Assembly (NCBI GenBank): GCA_902492275.1 | Contig: CABUKW010000003.1 | Coordinates: 1 to 64,000 of the forward strand | Reading direction: 5' to 3' | Source: an uncultured Peptococcaceae bacterium | Lineage (GTDB): Bacteria > Bacillota > Peptococcia > Peptococcales > Peptococcaceae | DNA: 64,000 nt | Shown here: one piece after another, positions 8,389-16,435 of the stretch | How positions within the stretch are numbered: position 1 is the stretch's first letter | Layout: each line of letters starts with the position of its first letter | Position numbers and translations under genes: made by a program | Notes under the pieces: generated by a model | What the model saw: only the letters and a program-made list of their open reading frames with translations | Told to the model about the DNA's origin: nothing | The model's database searches: none

Positions 8389-8886
8389 ATGCAACAAATA
8401 AACTTACCGAAAGCAGCTAAGCTGACATCACCAAATCCAGTGACGGTTGTTTGCACCAAACGGCCCGACGGCGGCACCAACCTGGCCACAGTTTCCTGGT
8501 GGACCTATCTATCGTTTCATCCTAACATGATTGCCTTTGCTATGGCGAAAACATCTTACAGCGGAGAAATGGTGAGGGCACATAAAACTGTAATTCTCAC
8601 AGTTCCCGGTGCATCTATGGCGGCAGAAGTGATGGGCTGCGGCAGCACGACTGGGCGGGACACCGATAAAGCAAAAGAGTTTGGAATTGAGTTGAAATCG
8701 ATCGCAGATTGCGAAATACAAATTCCTGTACACAGTCGTGTAGCCATTGTGTGCAGCTTGCAGGAGTATTATGAAGTGGGCGACCATTATCTATATATTT
8801 GCAATGTGGAGCAGGTATATGGAGATGAAACGGAAGAAGCCTTGTTTGCTTGGAACGGGTATGCAGAGTTAAAGCCAGTCAAATAA
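8389..8886 (+). CDS. Flavin reductase-like FMN-binding protein
   Basis: A 165-residue split-barrel FMN-binding protein of the flavin reductase-like family. The N-terminus contains NPVTVVCTKRPDGGTNLATVSWW, where flavin contacts usually lie, followed by MIAFAMAKTSYSGEMV and a C-terminal strand pair. It lies 34 bases after the NAD(P)H:FMN oxidoreductase, probably in one transcript with it, so the pair may form a reductase/flavin-carrier unit under HxlR control. The exact substrate is unknown. Confidence 0.88.
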   Translation: MQQINLPKAAKLTSPNPVTVVCTKRPDGGTNLATVSWWTYLSFHPNMIAFAMAKTSYSGEMVRAHKTVILTVPGASMAAEVMGCGSTTGRDTDKAKEFGIELKSIADCEIQIPVHSRVAIVCSLQEYYEVGDHYLYICNVEQVYGDETEEALFAWNGYAELKPVK

Positions 8887-8947
8887 TCAAATAAATATAG
8901 AAGGTAATCAGAAATAGATGATGACCGATAAAATTGGATAGCGTATA

Positions 8948-8976
8948 GAAGAAGGTACATTGCGTGCCTTCTTTTG
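8948..8976 (+). terminator. Terminator after the flavin reductase pair
   Basis: GAAGGTAC / GTGCCTTC hairpin with a short loop, followed by TTTTGTTTT. Confidence 0.7.
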
Positions 8977-9113
8977 TTTTATATAACGGTTTTCTGCTAG
9001 CGAAGCAATATGGAAGCACAGCACTGGAAAAAGAAAAACATCGACAAAGCAACGGGCAGATGTTAAACTAAATTTATCGTATAAATTTTGTTGGCAAGGT
9101 AAGGAGACAAGCT

Positions 9114-9668
9114 ATGGCATTCTATTTAGTTGATTATGAAAACGTGAATACAGAAGGGCTGCAGGGCGTAGAGCAGTTGACGGCAGCCGATGAAGTGATT
9201 ATCTTTTACAGCGAGCACGCAGACCGCTTAACCTTCGATTTACACCGCCGCTTAAATGAATCGAAAGCACAGATTCACTATTTTAAAGTGGGGGCTTGCA
9301 AAAAGAACGCGCTGGATTTTCAGTTGGTGAGCTATCTGGGCTACCTGATTGCGCAGAATTCGGGGCAATCCTTTTATATTATCAGCCGCGACACGGGCTT
9401 TCAGAGCGTGGTGCGTTTCTGGTCAGAGCAGCAGATTACCGTTGTGCAGACTGGCGAATTGCAGCCTGCGCAGCAGCCGGAGCAAGCGCCGAAGGACCCG
9501 CTGCAGCAACAGGTGGAGGCGCTTTTTGCCGACGCCGGCTTGTCTGCCGTTGTGTTAGACTGCTTGCGGCGCAGCAAAAACAAGCAGGAGCTGCACAATC
9601 TACTGGCGGCCAAGCTGCGCAATGACGGCGTCGGCGACATCTACAAGAAAGTGAAGCATCTTTTATGA
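9114..9668 (+). CDS. NYN/PIN-like nuclease-fold protein
   Basis: A 184-residue protein. The N-terminal ~110 residues carry PIN/NYN-type signatures: LVDYENVN with the first acidic residue, then KKNALDFQLVSYLGYLIA with a second Asp, and IISRDTGFQSVV with the third acidic site. These form the metal-binding centre of this ribonuclease-like fold. A Gln/Pro-rich linker leads to a short C-terminal helical domain (LRRSKNKQELHNLLAAKLRN). It is preceded by AAGGAG and ends in a strong terminator. RNA processing is likely from the fold, but the substrate is not known. Confidence 0.85.
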   Translation: MAFYLVDYENVNTEGLQGVEQLTAADEVIIFYSEHADRLTFDLHRRLNESKAQIHYFKVGACKKNALDFQLVSYLGYLIAQNSGQSFYIISRDTGFQSVVRFWSEQQITVVQTGELQPAQQPEQAPKDPLQQQVEALFADAGLSAVVLDCLRRSKNKQELHNLLAAKLRNDGVGDIYKKVKHLL

Positions 9669-9679
9669 GCTGATTCATC

Positions 9680-9707
9680 GGCAGTCCCTTTGGGGGCTGC
9701 CTTTTTT
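9680..9707 (+). terminator. Terminator after the NYN gene
   Basis: GGCAGTCCC / GGGGCTGCC hairpin followed by T6, twelve bases beyond the stop codon. Confidence 0.85.
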
Positions 9708-9780
9708 ATGCCGCGATAAAAAAATTTTGGCAGCGCAAGCCCTGTCAAGGAAATAAAATTCATATTTTTACAAATTTTTC

Positions 9781-9809
9781 TTGCTTTTCTTTTTACTGTA
9801 CTGTATAAT
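9781..9809 (+). promoter_or_regulatory. Promoter of the Rep-like gene
   Basis: TTGCTT at 9781-9786 is followed by a 17-base spacer and TATAAT at 9804-9809, about 70 bases upstream of the rep start. Confidence 0.65.
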
Positions 9810-9878
9810 AAAGGAAAAGAAAAAATTTACAGAAAAGGCAGTCTATTTGCAGCCATTTTTTCAGCAAAGGAGAACGGC

Positions 9879-10739
9879 ATGGATCAAAACGAAAGAGAAT
9901 CTTGTATTGGTAGCTCTATTAGGGGGGTGGACAATACAGCGCAAAGTACTCTCAAGGGGCATTGTATTGCGGGTTTGGACTGGTTTGAGTTTACGCTCTG
10001 GGATTTTTCTGTTTCGGCCATCATGGAGCGGCTTCTCAGGCTATCGCCAGAGCAGTTTGAAAAATCACGGGGAAGTTATCATGGGTATGGCACCAAGTAT
10101 ACGCTGGGCGATGAGCTGATTACCATTTGGGCCGATGGTGGTGTGCAGCAAGGGGTTCATGTTATCATAACCGGGCGGGGTTGTGCCTATCTGCAAGAAG
10201 TGATGCCCTTTTTGGATTTGCTCATGGCGTTGTCCGCTTTGTGTGTGCAGGTGACGCGGCTGGATTTGGCTTTGGATGATAAAACCGGAAATTGGTATAC
10301 TGTGGCCCAGTTGGTTGACCATGCCCGTAGTATGGAAATTATTAGTCAATGGCGTGGCTGCGATGTCAGTATGGGTTATTCTTTGACTAGTGGCGAGAAT
10401 GATAAAGCAGTGATTTATATAGGTTCTACCCGTTCTGATATGTTTTTGCGGGTGTACGATAAACGGTTGGAACAGAATGCCCGCGGCGTTCACTGGACAG
10501 TGTTGCCGGAGCAATGGACCCGCTGGGAGTTTTGTCTGCGCAACGAAAAGGCCCAGGCCGTGATGCATAAATTACAGCAGGGCGGCTCGCTGAATCAGCT
10601 CTTTGCCGATTTGTTGTCGGAGTCTATGCGTATTGTAAAGGCGGACAAGCAGCAGACCAATCGCAGCCGCTGGAAGGTGCGGACAAAATGGCTGCGCTTT
10701 GTGCCAGCCATCGCCCAAGCCGACGGTCGTTCCGCCTGA
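9879..10739 (+). CDS. Rolling-circle replication initiator-like protein (Rep_trans)
   Basis: A 286-residue homologue of the pT181-type replication initiation factors found on rolling-circle plasmids and Tn916-like elements. Supporting motifs are GLDWFEFTL near the N-terminus, VTRLDLALDD in the middle, and GSTRSDMFLRVYDKRLEQN, which holds the Tyr-x-Lys of the nicking site, followed by WTRWEFCLRNEKA. The protein ends soon after the RWKV...W..F motif and may lack part of the usual C-terminus. No relaxase, FtsK-like or integrase gene is nearby, so this looks like a remnant of a mobile element. A parS site begins 27 bases after its stop. Confidence 0.82.
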   Translation: MDQNERESCIGSSIRGVDNTAQSTLKGHCIAGLDWFEFTLWDFSVSAIMERLLRLSPEQFEKSRGSYHGYGTKYTLGDELITIWADGGVQQGVHVIITGRGCAYLQEVMPFLDLLMALSALCVQVTRLDLALDDKTGNWYTVAQLVDHARSMEIISQWRGCDVSMGYSLTSGENDKAVIYIGSTRSDMFLRVYDKRLEQNARGVHWTVLPEQWTRWEFCLRNEKAQAVMHKLQQGGSLNQLFADLLSESMRIVKADKQQTNRSRWKVRTKWLRFVPAIAQADGRSA

Positions 10740-10766
10740 TCAAACAGAAAGAGAAAAAATTGCAAA

Positions 10767-10782
10767 TGTTTCACGTGAAACA
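10767..10782. promoter_or_regulatory. parS site 1
   Basis: Exact TGTTTCACGTGAAACA, the Bacillus-type ParB-binding palindrome, between rep and the YjbR-like gene. The left flank is TTGCAAA; the right flank is degenerate. Confidence 0.93.
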
Positions 10783-10825
10783 TTTTTAAAATTTCCGATT
10801 AAGAAATTTAGAGGAGTGGAGAATT

Positions 10826-11170
10826 ATGCAAACCAGAGCGGAAGCCATTGCCTGCTGCCTGCAGTTGCCCGATGTGTACGAGGACTATCCCTTTGCCGAT
10901 AAAAACTGGACTGTAATGCGGCACCGGCAAAATAAAAAAGCCTATGCCTGGATTTTTGAACGGCAAGGCCATATCTGGATTAATGTCAAATGCGCGCCGG
11001 GCTGGCTGGAGTTTTGGCGACAGAAATACGAAGCCGTTATTCCGGCCTATCACTTAGACAAAGACCATTGGAACTCCATCATTCTCAATGGCACCGTGGA
11101 CGATTCCGATATCCGCGACATGATTGGCGAAAGCTACCGGCTCACCGCGCCGAAGGTGAAGAAAAGATAA
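10826..11170 (+). CDS. MmcQ/YjbR family protein
   Basis: A compact 114-residue protein of the MmcQ/YjbR family, a double-stranded-DNA-binding-like alpha/beta fold. Visible signatures are LPDVYEDYPF near the N-terminus, KAYAWIF, INVKCAPGWLEFWRQKY and HWNSIILNGTVDDSDIRDMI, ending in a basic KVKKR tail. Its cellular role is not established. AGAGGAG lies about nine bases upstream of the ATG. It sits between parS site 1 and the first partial copy of the cassette repeat. Confidence 0.9.
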   Translation: MQTRAEAIACCLQLPDVYEDYPFADKNWTVMRHRQNKKAYAWIFERQGHIWINVKCAPGWLEFWRQKYEAVIPAYHLDKDHWNSIILNGTVDDSDIRDMIGESYRLTAPKVKKR

Positions 11171-11236
11171 CAGGGAAGGGTGTGTTGTCTGCTATACCGT
11201 CGGTAAAGATAGCGGAGGCGCGTTCACTAATCTAAC

Positions 11237-11301
11237 ATGGAAAAGCAAGATGGTTTATGCTATAATTGGGATGATAAATCGGAAGTTGACGGGAGGCTTT
11301 T
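11237..11301 (+). repeat. Partial cassette repeat (promoter half)
   Basis: This stretch aligns with the 3' end of the 238-base repeats (AACATG..., then ATGCTATAATTGGGATGA, then a GGGAGG ribosome site). It carries an extended -10 promoter (TGCTATAAT) for the 95-codon gene but lacks the parS half. Confidence 0.7.
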
Positions 11302-11589
11302 ATGTCAAAATTAAGTGACTTAATAAATGCAGAAAATGGATTTCTTGTAAAGTTACGATATGAGAATATCTTTGATGAAGCGAAATATTCAGATATTAAA
11401 AATCAAATTTTAATTGAAATTCCAACATGGAAAAAACAAGGATTTGTTTTGAATTGTGATGTTAAAGCGTTAATTGGTTTGATTGATCAATTAGCAGGAG
11501 GGAGTCGCTTTTTTGATGAAGAAACAGAAATCAGGGTTGAGGACGCTTGTATGGAAATAGAAGAAATTGTAAGCTGCTTAGAAAGCTAA
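11302..11589 (+). CDS. Small acidic protein, unknown (cassette gene 1)
   Basis: A 95-residue acidic soluble protein with no motif I recognise; helices around ENIFDEAKYSDIKNQILIEI and VEDACMEIEEIVSCLES are visible. It has GGGAGG upstream and an extended -10 promoter. Base composition is more AT-rich than the flanking YjbR-like gene, suggesting separate acquisition. It is followed at once by the first full 238-base repeat. Its size and acidity would fit an immunity-type protein, but nothing proves this. Confidence 0.75.
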   Translation: MSKLSDLINAENGFLVKLRYENIFDEAKYSDIKNQILIEIPTWKKQGFVLNCDVKALIGLIDQLAGGSRFFDEETEIRVEDACMEIEEIVSCLES

Positions 11590-11594
11590 CTTCT

Positions 11595-11832
11595 AGTTTA
11601 TCAGATAACTGCTATTTGGCTATTTTGATTGAAGCATATCAAAAGCTGTCTTTCAGCGATATAAACTTTCAGCAGTGCAAAAGGAAAATGGGCGCAATAA
11701 AAAAATTGCAAATGTTTCACGTGAAACATTTTTTGCTGTTGGCGTTGGACATGGGAGTATGCAAGAAGCTAACATGAGAATGCATTGTGGTTCATGCTAT
11801 AATTGGGATGACAAATTGAGATTTTGAAAGGA
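11595..11832 (+). repeat. 238-base cassette repeat, copy A
   Basis: This block begins AGTTTATCAGATAACTG, contains a parS at 11713-11728 and ends with an extended -10 promoter (TGCTATAAT) and GAAAGG ribosome site. It matches 12352-12589 over its full length at a constant offset of 757 bases with about seven mismatches. It thus supplies both the 3' end of the preceding gene and the promoter of the next. Confidence 0.92.
11713..11728. promoter_or_regulatory. parS site 2
   Basis: Exact TGTTTCACGTGAAACA inside cassette repeat copy A, with A/T tracts on both sides. Confidence 0.93.
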
Positions 11833-11842
11833 GACTAATAGA

Positions 11843-12334
11843 ATGATAGATTCTATATTTGGTCAAATAGAAAAGGACGAATTTTATTTCAATGGAGATT
11901 TCATACTTGAATTTGCGGGTACTGCGTATCCCGTAAAATTATTAATAGAATTTGATGATGAACGAATTACACAAAAGCAATATGAAGCATTCCAATGTTT
12001 TATGAAAGAATGGCCTGTTTTGCAACCTAAGTTGATAAAAGCGTTAATAGACTATTACAACCAGGAAGAACGCTTTTCGTGGGGACCGGATGACGAAGAA
12101 GAACTTGCCATATGGTGGCCGGAAATTGAAACGAAAGAAGCTCTTTTACGTGCAGTAACAGTAGAATCTATCGTAATTCCCAGCGAATATCTTATGGAGG
12201 CAAAGGGCGGTCACACTATTTACCTTTTATTTTCGAAAGCATGGGGCGGAGAAGATTTGGACGATAATGGAATAGGGGTTGCTTTTTTGAATGAGGAGAT
12301 TGACGAAATCGCTTACAAAGACATCGCATTTTGA
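11843..12334 (+). CDS. DUF6985/DUF2004-like protein (cassette gene 2)
   Basis: A 163-residue acidic protein. Its N-terminal FYFNGDFILEFAGTAYPVKL and its C-terminal IYLLFSKAWGGEDLDDNGIGV followed by FLNEEIDEIAYKDIAF resemble the DUF6985/DUF2004 group, which often occurs as immunity-like genes in toxin loci. No toxin gene is present. GAAAGGAG sits ten bases upstream of the ATG, inside the end of repeat copy A, and repeat copy B begins 18 bases after the stop. The immunity link is inference. Confidence 0.75.
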   Translation: MIDSIFGQIEKDEFYFNGDFILEFAGTAYPVKLLIEFDDERITQKQYEAFQCFMKEWPVLQPKLIKALIDYYNQEERFSWGPDDEEELAIWWPEIETKEALLRAVTVESIVIPSEYLMEAKGGHTIYLLFSKAWGGEDLDDNGIGVAFLNEEIDEIAYKDIAF

Positions 12335-12351
12335 TGAAATGACAAGATTCC

Positions 12352-12589
12352 AGTTTATCAGATAACTGTCATTCGGCTATTTTGATGGAAGCATATCAAA
12401 AGCTGTCTTTCAGCGACATAAACTTTCAGCAGTGCAAAAGGAAAATGGGCGCAATAAAAAAATTGCAAATGTTTCACGTGAAACATTTTTTGCTGTTGGC
12501 GTTGGACATGGGAGTATGCAAGAAGCTAACATGAGAATGCATTGTGGTTCATGCTATAATTGGGACGATAAATTGAGATTTTGAAAGGG
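12352..12589 (+). repeat. 238-base cassette repeat, copy B
   Basis: This is the second full copy, about 97% identical to 11595-11832. It contains a parS at 12470-12485 and the TGCTATAAT promoter for the SRPBCC gene. Confidence 0.92.
12470..12485. promoter_or_regulatory. parS site 3
   Basis: Exact TGTTTCACGTGAAACA inside cassette repeat copy B. Confidence 0.93.
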
Positions 12590-12598
12590 GGAGAAAAA

Positions 12599-12994
12599 AT
12601 GGCAATATCGAATATAAATACAATTATCAATAGCGATATTCATAAAGTCTGGAATATTGTTTTAGCTGTCGATAAATATAATATATGGCGAAGCGATTTA
12701 ACTAAAACAGAAATCATAAATGACAAGCAATTTATTGAGTACACTAAAGACGGATATGCTACTAAATTTTCTATTACTAGTGTTGAGCCATATAAACGAT
12801 GGGAATTTGACATGGAAAATAGCAATATGACGGGGCATTGGGTTGGTACTTTTACAGCTAAGGGAAGTGAAACACAAATTGATTTTACAGAAAATGTGAC
12901 ACCTAAAAAATGGTTTATGAAACCTTTTGTAAAAATCTATCTGAAGAAGCAGCAAGAGAAATTTGTTATGGACTTAAAAAAAGCATTGGAATAA
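12599..12994 (+). CDS. SRPBCC-fold protein (cassette gene 3)
   Basis: A 131-residue START/polyketide-cyclase-like (SRPBCC) protein, a fold that binds hydrophobic ligands. The typical order is seen: INSDIHKVWNIVLAVDKYNIW at the start, SVEPYKRWEFDMEN in the middle, and a long C-terminal helix ending in KFVMDLKKALE. The ATG at 12599 has AAAGGGGGAG upstream. It is AT-rich like the preceding two genes and lies between repeat copy B and a decayed third copy. The ligand is unknown. Confidence 0.87.
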   Translation: MAISNINTIINSDIHKVWNIVLAVDKYNIWRSDLTKTEIINDKQFIEYTKDGYATKFSITSVEPYKRWEFDMENSNMTGHWVGTFTAKGSETQIDFTENVTPKKWFMKPFVKIYLKKQQEKFVMDLKKALE

Positions 12995-13025
12995 CAATTC
13001 CAGTTTGTCAGGCAGTTGCCGATAT

Positions 13026-13096
13026 TAGATAACTGCTATTTCGCTATTTTGATGGAAGCATATCAAAACCTGTCTGTCAGCGACATAAACTTTCAG
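13026..13096 (+). repeat. Partial cassette repeat (5' half), copy C
   Basis: TAGATAACTGCTATTTCGC, ATGGAAGCATATCAAAA and CGACATAAACTTTCAG match the left part of copies A and B with several changes. A parS follows at 13132, but the promoter half is missing, so the array ends here. Confidence 0.85.
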
Positions 13097-13131
13097 CCGC
13101 ACCAAGGGAAAAAGGCGCAAAAAATTGCAAA

Positions 13132-13147
13132 TGTTTCACGTGAAACA
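13132..13147. promoter_or_regulatory. parS site 4 (terminator-like)
   Basis: Exact TGTTTCACGTGAAACA with mirrored TTGCAAA/TTTGCAA arms, A6 before and T5 after. It lies between the convergent SRPBCC and brnQ genes and could fold as a bidirectional terminator hairpin. Confidence 0.93.
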
Positions 13148-13163
13148 TTTGCAATTTTTGTTC

Positions 13164-14489
13164 TTAGAATTTCTTTTGTATGGCGTGTACCAGTGCGCCG
13201 ATGAGGCCGCCCAGGATAGCGGGAACAATCCAGCCCAGGCTGAGATCGTACAGGGGCACCAGCTGCAGCCATTGGCTGAGGATACCCAGCGACAGGCCGT
13301 AGTTGGCGGCCAACGCTTCTAAGCCGTTGGGAATGCTGATGAGCGCGGTGCCGACCAAAATGCCGATATAAATGGCTTGACGGCTTTGCAGCCATTTGTC
13401 CAAAAAGGAGACGGCCACCAACGCCATCAATATGGGGTAAACCATCAGCAAAATGGGCAATGTGATGCTGATTAATTGGGTCAGGCCAATATTGCTGATG
13501 AAAAAGCTGAACACGCAAACGGCGATAATTACATGATTGTATTCCAGCTTCACATAGGTGCGGCTGAAATAATCGCCGAACGAGGTGGTTAAGCCGATGG
13601 CGGTTGTCAAACAGGCGAACAGTACCGCTACGCCTAAAATCAGCATCCCCACTGTGCCAAACATAGAGTTGGCCACCGCCGATAAAAGCTGACCGCCGTT
13701 GGAAAATTGGCCCAGCGCGCTGGAGGTAGCGCCTACATAGGCCAAAATGCCGTAGACCACCGCCAAGCCGACAGCGGCCAATAAACCGGCCAGCAACGTA
13801 TATTTTACGATGTTGCCTTCTTTTTGGATACCCATGCCTTCTACGTTCTCAATGACAATGAGGGCGAAAACGCCGGCGGCCAAAGCGTCCAGCGCCTGAT
13901 AGCCTTCGATTAATCCCTTGAAGAAAGGAATGGAGCCATAATCACCTACCGGCGCGTTTAACGGACTGATGGGATGAACGATTGCGCTTAGTCCGATAAT
14001 GAAAATGGACAGCAGCAAAATCGGCGTCAAAATTTTTCCCACGATGTAGACAATCTTTTGCGGATTGGCCGAGAGAAAATAGGTCAGCCCAAAAAAGACA
14101 GCCGTAAACAAAATAGAAAACAGCATTGTGTTGGCCCCTTCGCCTAAAAAGGGCAGCAGCGCCAGTTCAAAGGACACGCTGCCGGTGCGGGGAATGGCGA
14201 ATAAGGGGCCGATTAATAGATAAATCAACGCGGCAAAAAAGGCGGCAAACCGCGCGCCTGCTTTGCTCAGCAATTTCAGCAGAGAACGGCCGGCAAACAC
14301 AACGGCGGCGATGGTGATAAGCGGCAGCCCCACGTCGGTGGCCACGTAGCCAGCCAGCGCGGCCCATACGTTGGTACCGGCAGCCTGTCCCATAGCCGGC
14401 GGGAAAATCATGTTCCCGGCGCCGAAGAACAGCGCAAAGAGCATGAGCGATAATGATAGCAGTTGGGAAAAGGACAATTTTTCTTTCAT
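13164..14489 (-). CDS. brnQ: Branched-chain amino acid:cation symporter BrnQ
   Basis: A 441-residue LIVCS-family carrier for Leu, Ile and Val with Na+ or H+. The N-terminus SLMLFALFFGAGNMIFPPAMG is diagnostic, and about twelve membrane helices follow, the usual number. A 7-2-7 perfect inverted repeat lies about 75 bases upstream of the start and may be its operator. No T-box-like leader was recognised. Convergent with the cassette array; the shared intergenic region holds a parS. Confidence 0.95.
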   Translation of the reverse strand: MKEKLSFSQLLSLSLMLFALFFGAGNMIFPPAMGQAAGTNVWAALAGYVATDVGLPLITIAAVVFAGRSLLKLLSKAGARFAAFFAALIYLLIGPLFAIPRTGSVSFELALLPFLGEGANTMLFSILFTAVFFGLTYFLSANPQKIVYIVGKILTPILLLSIFIIGLSAIVHPISPLNAPVGDYGSIPFFKGLIEGYQALDALAAGVFALIVIENVEGMGIQKEGNIVKYTLLAGLLAAVGLAVVYGILAYVGATSSALGQFSNGGQLLSAVANSMFGTVGMLILGVAVLFACLTTAIGLTTSFGDYFSRTYVKLEYNHVIIAVCVFSFFISNIGLTQLISITLPILLMVYPILMALVAVSFLDKWLQSRQAIYIGILVGTALISIPNGLEALAANYGLSLGILSQWLQLVPLYDLSLGWIVPAILGGLIGALVHAIQKKF

Positions 14490-14563
14490 GACTACCTCCT
14501 GTATACAGTATTTCGTTAAAAACTATAAAAAAAGCGGCTTTTCTATAGCCAACGCAATTATTC

Positions 14564-14579
14564 TATCACAAATGTGATA
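14564..14579. promoter_or_regulatory. Candidate operator upstream of brnQ
   Basis: Perfect inverted repeat TATCACA-AA-TGTGATA between brnQ and the divergent copper-amine-oxidase-N gene. The regulator is unknown. Confidence 0.5.
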
Positions 14580-14735
14580 CAGAAACAACAAGGAAATCAT
14601 AGAGGTACCGGTGGCGGCGCAAAAAATGCCGACGGAAAAAACAGCTTGTCCTTTGGAAGTTTACAGGGAACCGGCTGTGCGAGATGTTCGTCTACAAAGA
14701 AAGTACGTCTTTATACAAGGAAATGAGGTGTGGCT

Positions 14736-15251
14736 ATGAAAAAATTTTTAGCAGGTCTTTTTTTAGCAGCGAGCGTTTTGTTTGTAACCGTAACCGCTTC
14801 CGCTTGGGCGGCAGAACCAGCGCATCGGCAGGAGATAGGTAATTTTGAAATCTTAGTCGGCGCAGAACGGGAAGCGCTCGGCCATTTATCCGCGAAGCCC
14901 TATTACAAAAACGAAACGCTGATGGTGCCGCTTCGCCCCATTGCAGAAGCCCTGGGCTATTCTGTCGTCTGGCAGGCGGAAACCGGTCAGGTTACAGTGG
15001 AGGACGCTTATACGCAAAAAGCGATGCTGCAGCCCGGAACGAAAATAGTCGCTTTTGAAGGAAAGCTGACGGTGATTGATTTGAGCCGACAAATAGAAGC
15101 GGCGGAAGCAATCGTGATGGATGGAGGCCGTACCTTTGTTCCGCTGGCTTTTTTTGAAGATTTTTTCAATACAACTTGTTTGGAAGGCGACGCTGTGATA
15201 ATCGAGCCGGAAATGGCTTATGTACAGGATGAGGAAATGGCTAATCAATAG
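14736..15251 (+). CDS. Secreted protein with copper amine oxidase N-terminal-type domain
   Basis: A 171-residue exported protein: a signal peptide (residues 1-25, ending near SAWA) and a copper-amine-oxidase-N1 type domain with VPLRPIAEALGYSVVWQAETGQVTV, followed by a second half with GGRTFVPLAFFEDFFN. In Bacillota this domain is a cell-surface module and not an oxidase. The ATG at 14736 has GAGGTG upstream; the frame opens six bases earlier. It is divergent from brnQ and precedes an exporter gene by about 90 bases. Confidence 0.88.
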   Translation: MKKFLAGLFLAASVLFVTVTASAWAAEPAHRQEIGNFEILVGAEREALGHLSAKPYYKNETLMVPLRPIAEALGYSVVWQAETGQVTVEDAYTQKAMLQPGTKIVAFEGKLTVIDLSRQIEAAEAIVMDGGRTFVPLAFFEDFFNTTCLEGDAVIIEPEMAYVQDEEMANQ

Positions 15252-15342
15252 CTGGGATTAAGAATGCTTACACCAATAAAAAGATCGGATATGTTACACT
15301 ATACAGGTACAGGAAAAATGAGACAACAGGAGCGATGACAAC

Positions 15343-16239
15343 ATGAAGAAAGCACTTGGCTACGGCATTTTGGCGTCCTTTTTCTTCGCCTTTACCTTTA
15401 TTTTAAATCGCAGCATGAATTTGGGCGGCGGCTATTGGCTGTGGAGCGCCTGTCTGCGGTATCTGTTTATGCTGCCCATGCTGGCGGCGTTGGTGTGGCG
15501 GGAGCATTCTTGGCCCAAAATCCAGACAGAGATTTTGCGCAAGCCTAAGCGCTGGATTTTGTGGAGTACGGTTGGCTTCGGCTTGTTCTATATGCCCCTC
15601 ACCATGGCGTCTATTTACGGCGAATCCTGGTTTGTGGCGGCCACCTGGCAGCTGACCATCGTGGCCGGCGTTTTGCTGACGCCGCTGTTTGGCCGCGCTG
15701 TGCCGGTGAAAAATTTTTTGATGTCCTGTTTGGTGCTGTGCGGCATTTTTTTGCTGCAAGTGCCCAACATCCGCGTCGGCGCTGTGGAAAATATTTTGAT
15801 GCCGTTGGCGCTGATTTTGGTGGCAGCCTTTTCTTATCCGCTGGGCAACCGCAAGATGATGATTTTGTCGGACTTAACCACCTTGCAGCGGGTTTTTGGC
15901 ATGACGTTGTGCAGTATGCCCTTTTGGCTGCTGTGTTCTGCGGTGGCTTTGGGCCGCGCCGGTCTGCCCTCCGGCGGGCAGATGGTGCAGTCGTTGGCGG
16001 TGGCGCTGTTTTCCGGCGTGATTGCCACCATTTTATTTTTTAAAGCGACCGACTTGGTAAAAGAAAATCCGCGGCAGCTGGCTGTCATCGAAGCCACCCA
16101 ATCAGGCGAGGTGCTGTTCACTCTGCTGGGCGGCATTTTATTCTTAGGCGACAGCGTGCCCGACATGCTGGGCCTGTGCGGCATTTTTATCGTTGTTGCG
16201 GGCATGGTGGGCAACAGCCTGGTGAGCCAAGCAACTTAG
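15343..16239 (+). CDS. EamA/EmrE-type drug-metabolite transporter
   Basis: A 298-residue membrane protein with about ten helices, typical of the drug/metabolite transporter superfamily (multidrug resistance efflux branch). The first helix reads ILASFFFAFTFILNRSMNL, and the C-terminal half contains VIEATQSGEVLFTLLGGIL and LFLGDSVPDMLGLCGI-like segments matching the second EamA repeat. The substrate is unknown. AGGAG lies about 11 bases upstream of the start, and a strong terminator follows. Confidence 0.88.
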   Translation: MKKALGYGILASFFFAFTFILNRSMNLGGGYWLWSACLRYLFMLPMLAALVWREHSWPKIQTEILRKPKRWILWSTVGFGLFYMPLTMASIYGESWFVAATWQLTIVAGVLLTPLFGRAVPVKNFLMSCLVLCGIFLLQVPNIRVGAVENILMPLALILVAAFSYPLGNRKMMILSDLTTLQRVFGMTLCSMPFWLLCSAVALGRAGLPSGGQMVQSLAVALFSGVIATILFFKATDLVKENPRQLAVIEATQSGEVLFTLLGGILFLGDSVPDMLGLCGIFIVVAGMVGNSLVSQAT

Positions 16240-16254
16240 TACGATTTTTTAATA

Positions 16255-16306
16255 AAAAGAGCCTGCCGTGGCAGTATTGGTTGCGATACTGCTGCGGCAG
16301 GCTCTT
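16255..16306 (+). terminator. Terminator after the EamA gene
   Basis: AAAGAGCCTGCCG pairs with CGGCAGGCTCTTT around an inner GCAGTAT/ATACTGC stem. It is one of the strongest hairpins in the window. Confidence 0.9.
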
Positions 16307-16435
16307 TGATTTACCGTAATTTTCAAGATTAACATTTCGGAAACAGTTTATTATTAATTCGCAAACAACAGCGGCGTAAGATACAAATATCGGGTGAATG
16401 AAATGTCCGAAATGACAGGAGGTTTGCAAAAAGAA

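Noticed and set aside
11595..12589. Integron attC sites in the cassette repeats
   Set aside because: No integrase and no R/L box pair or GTT core flanking each gene was recognised.
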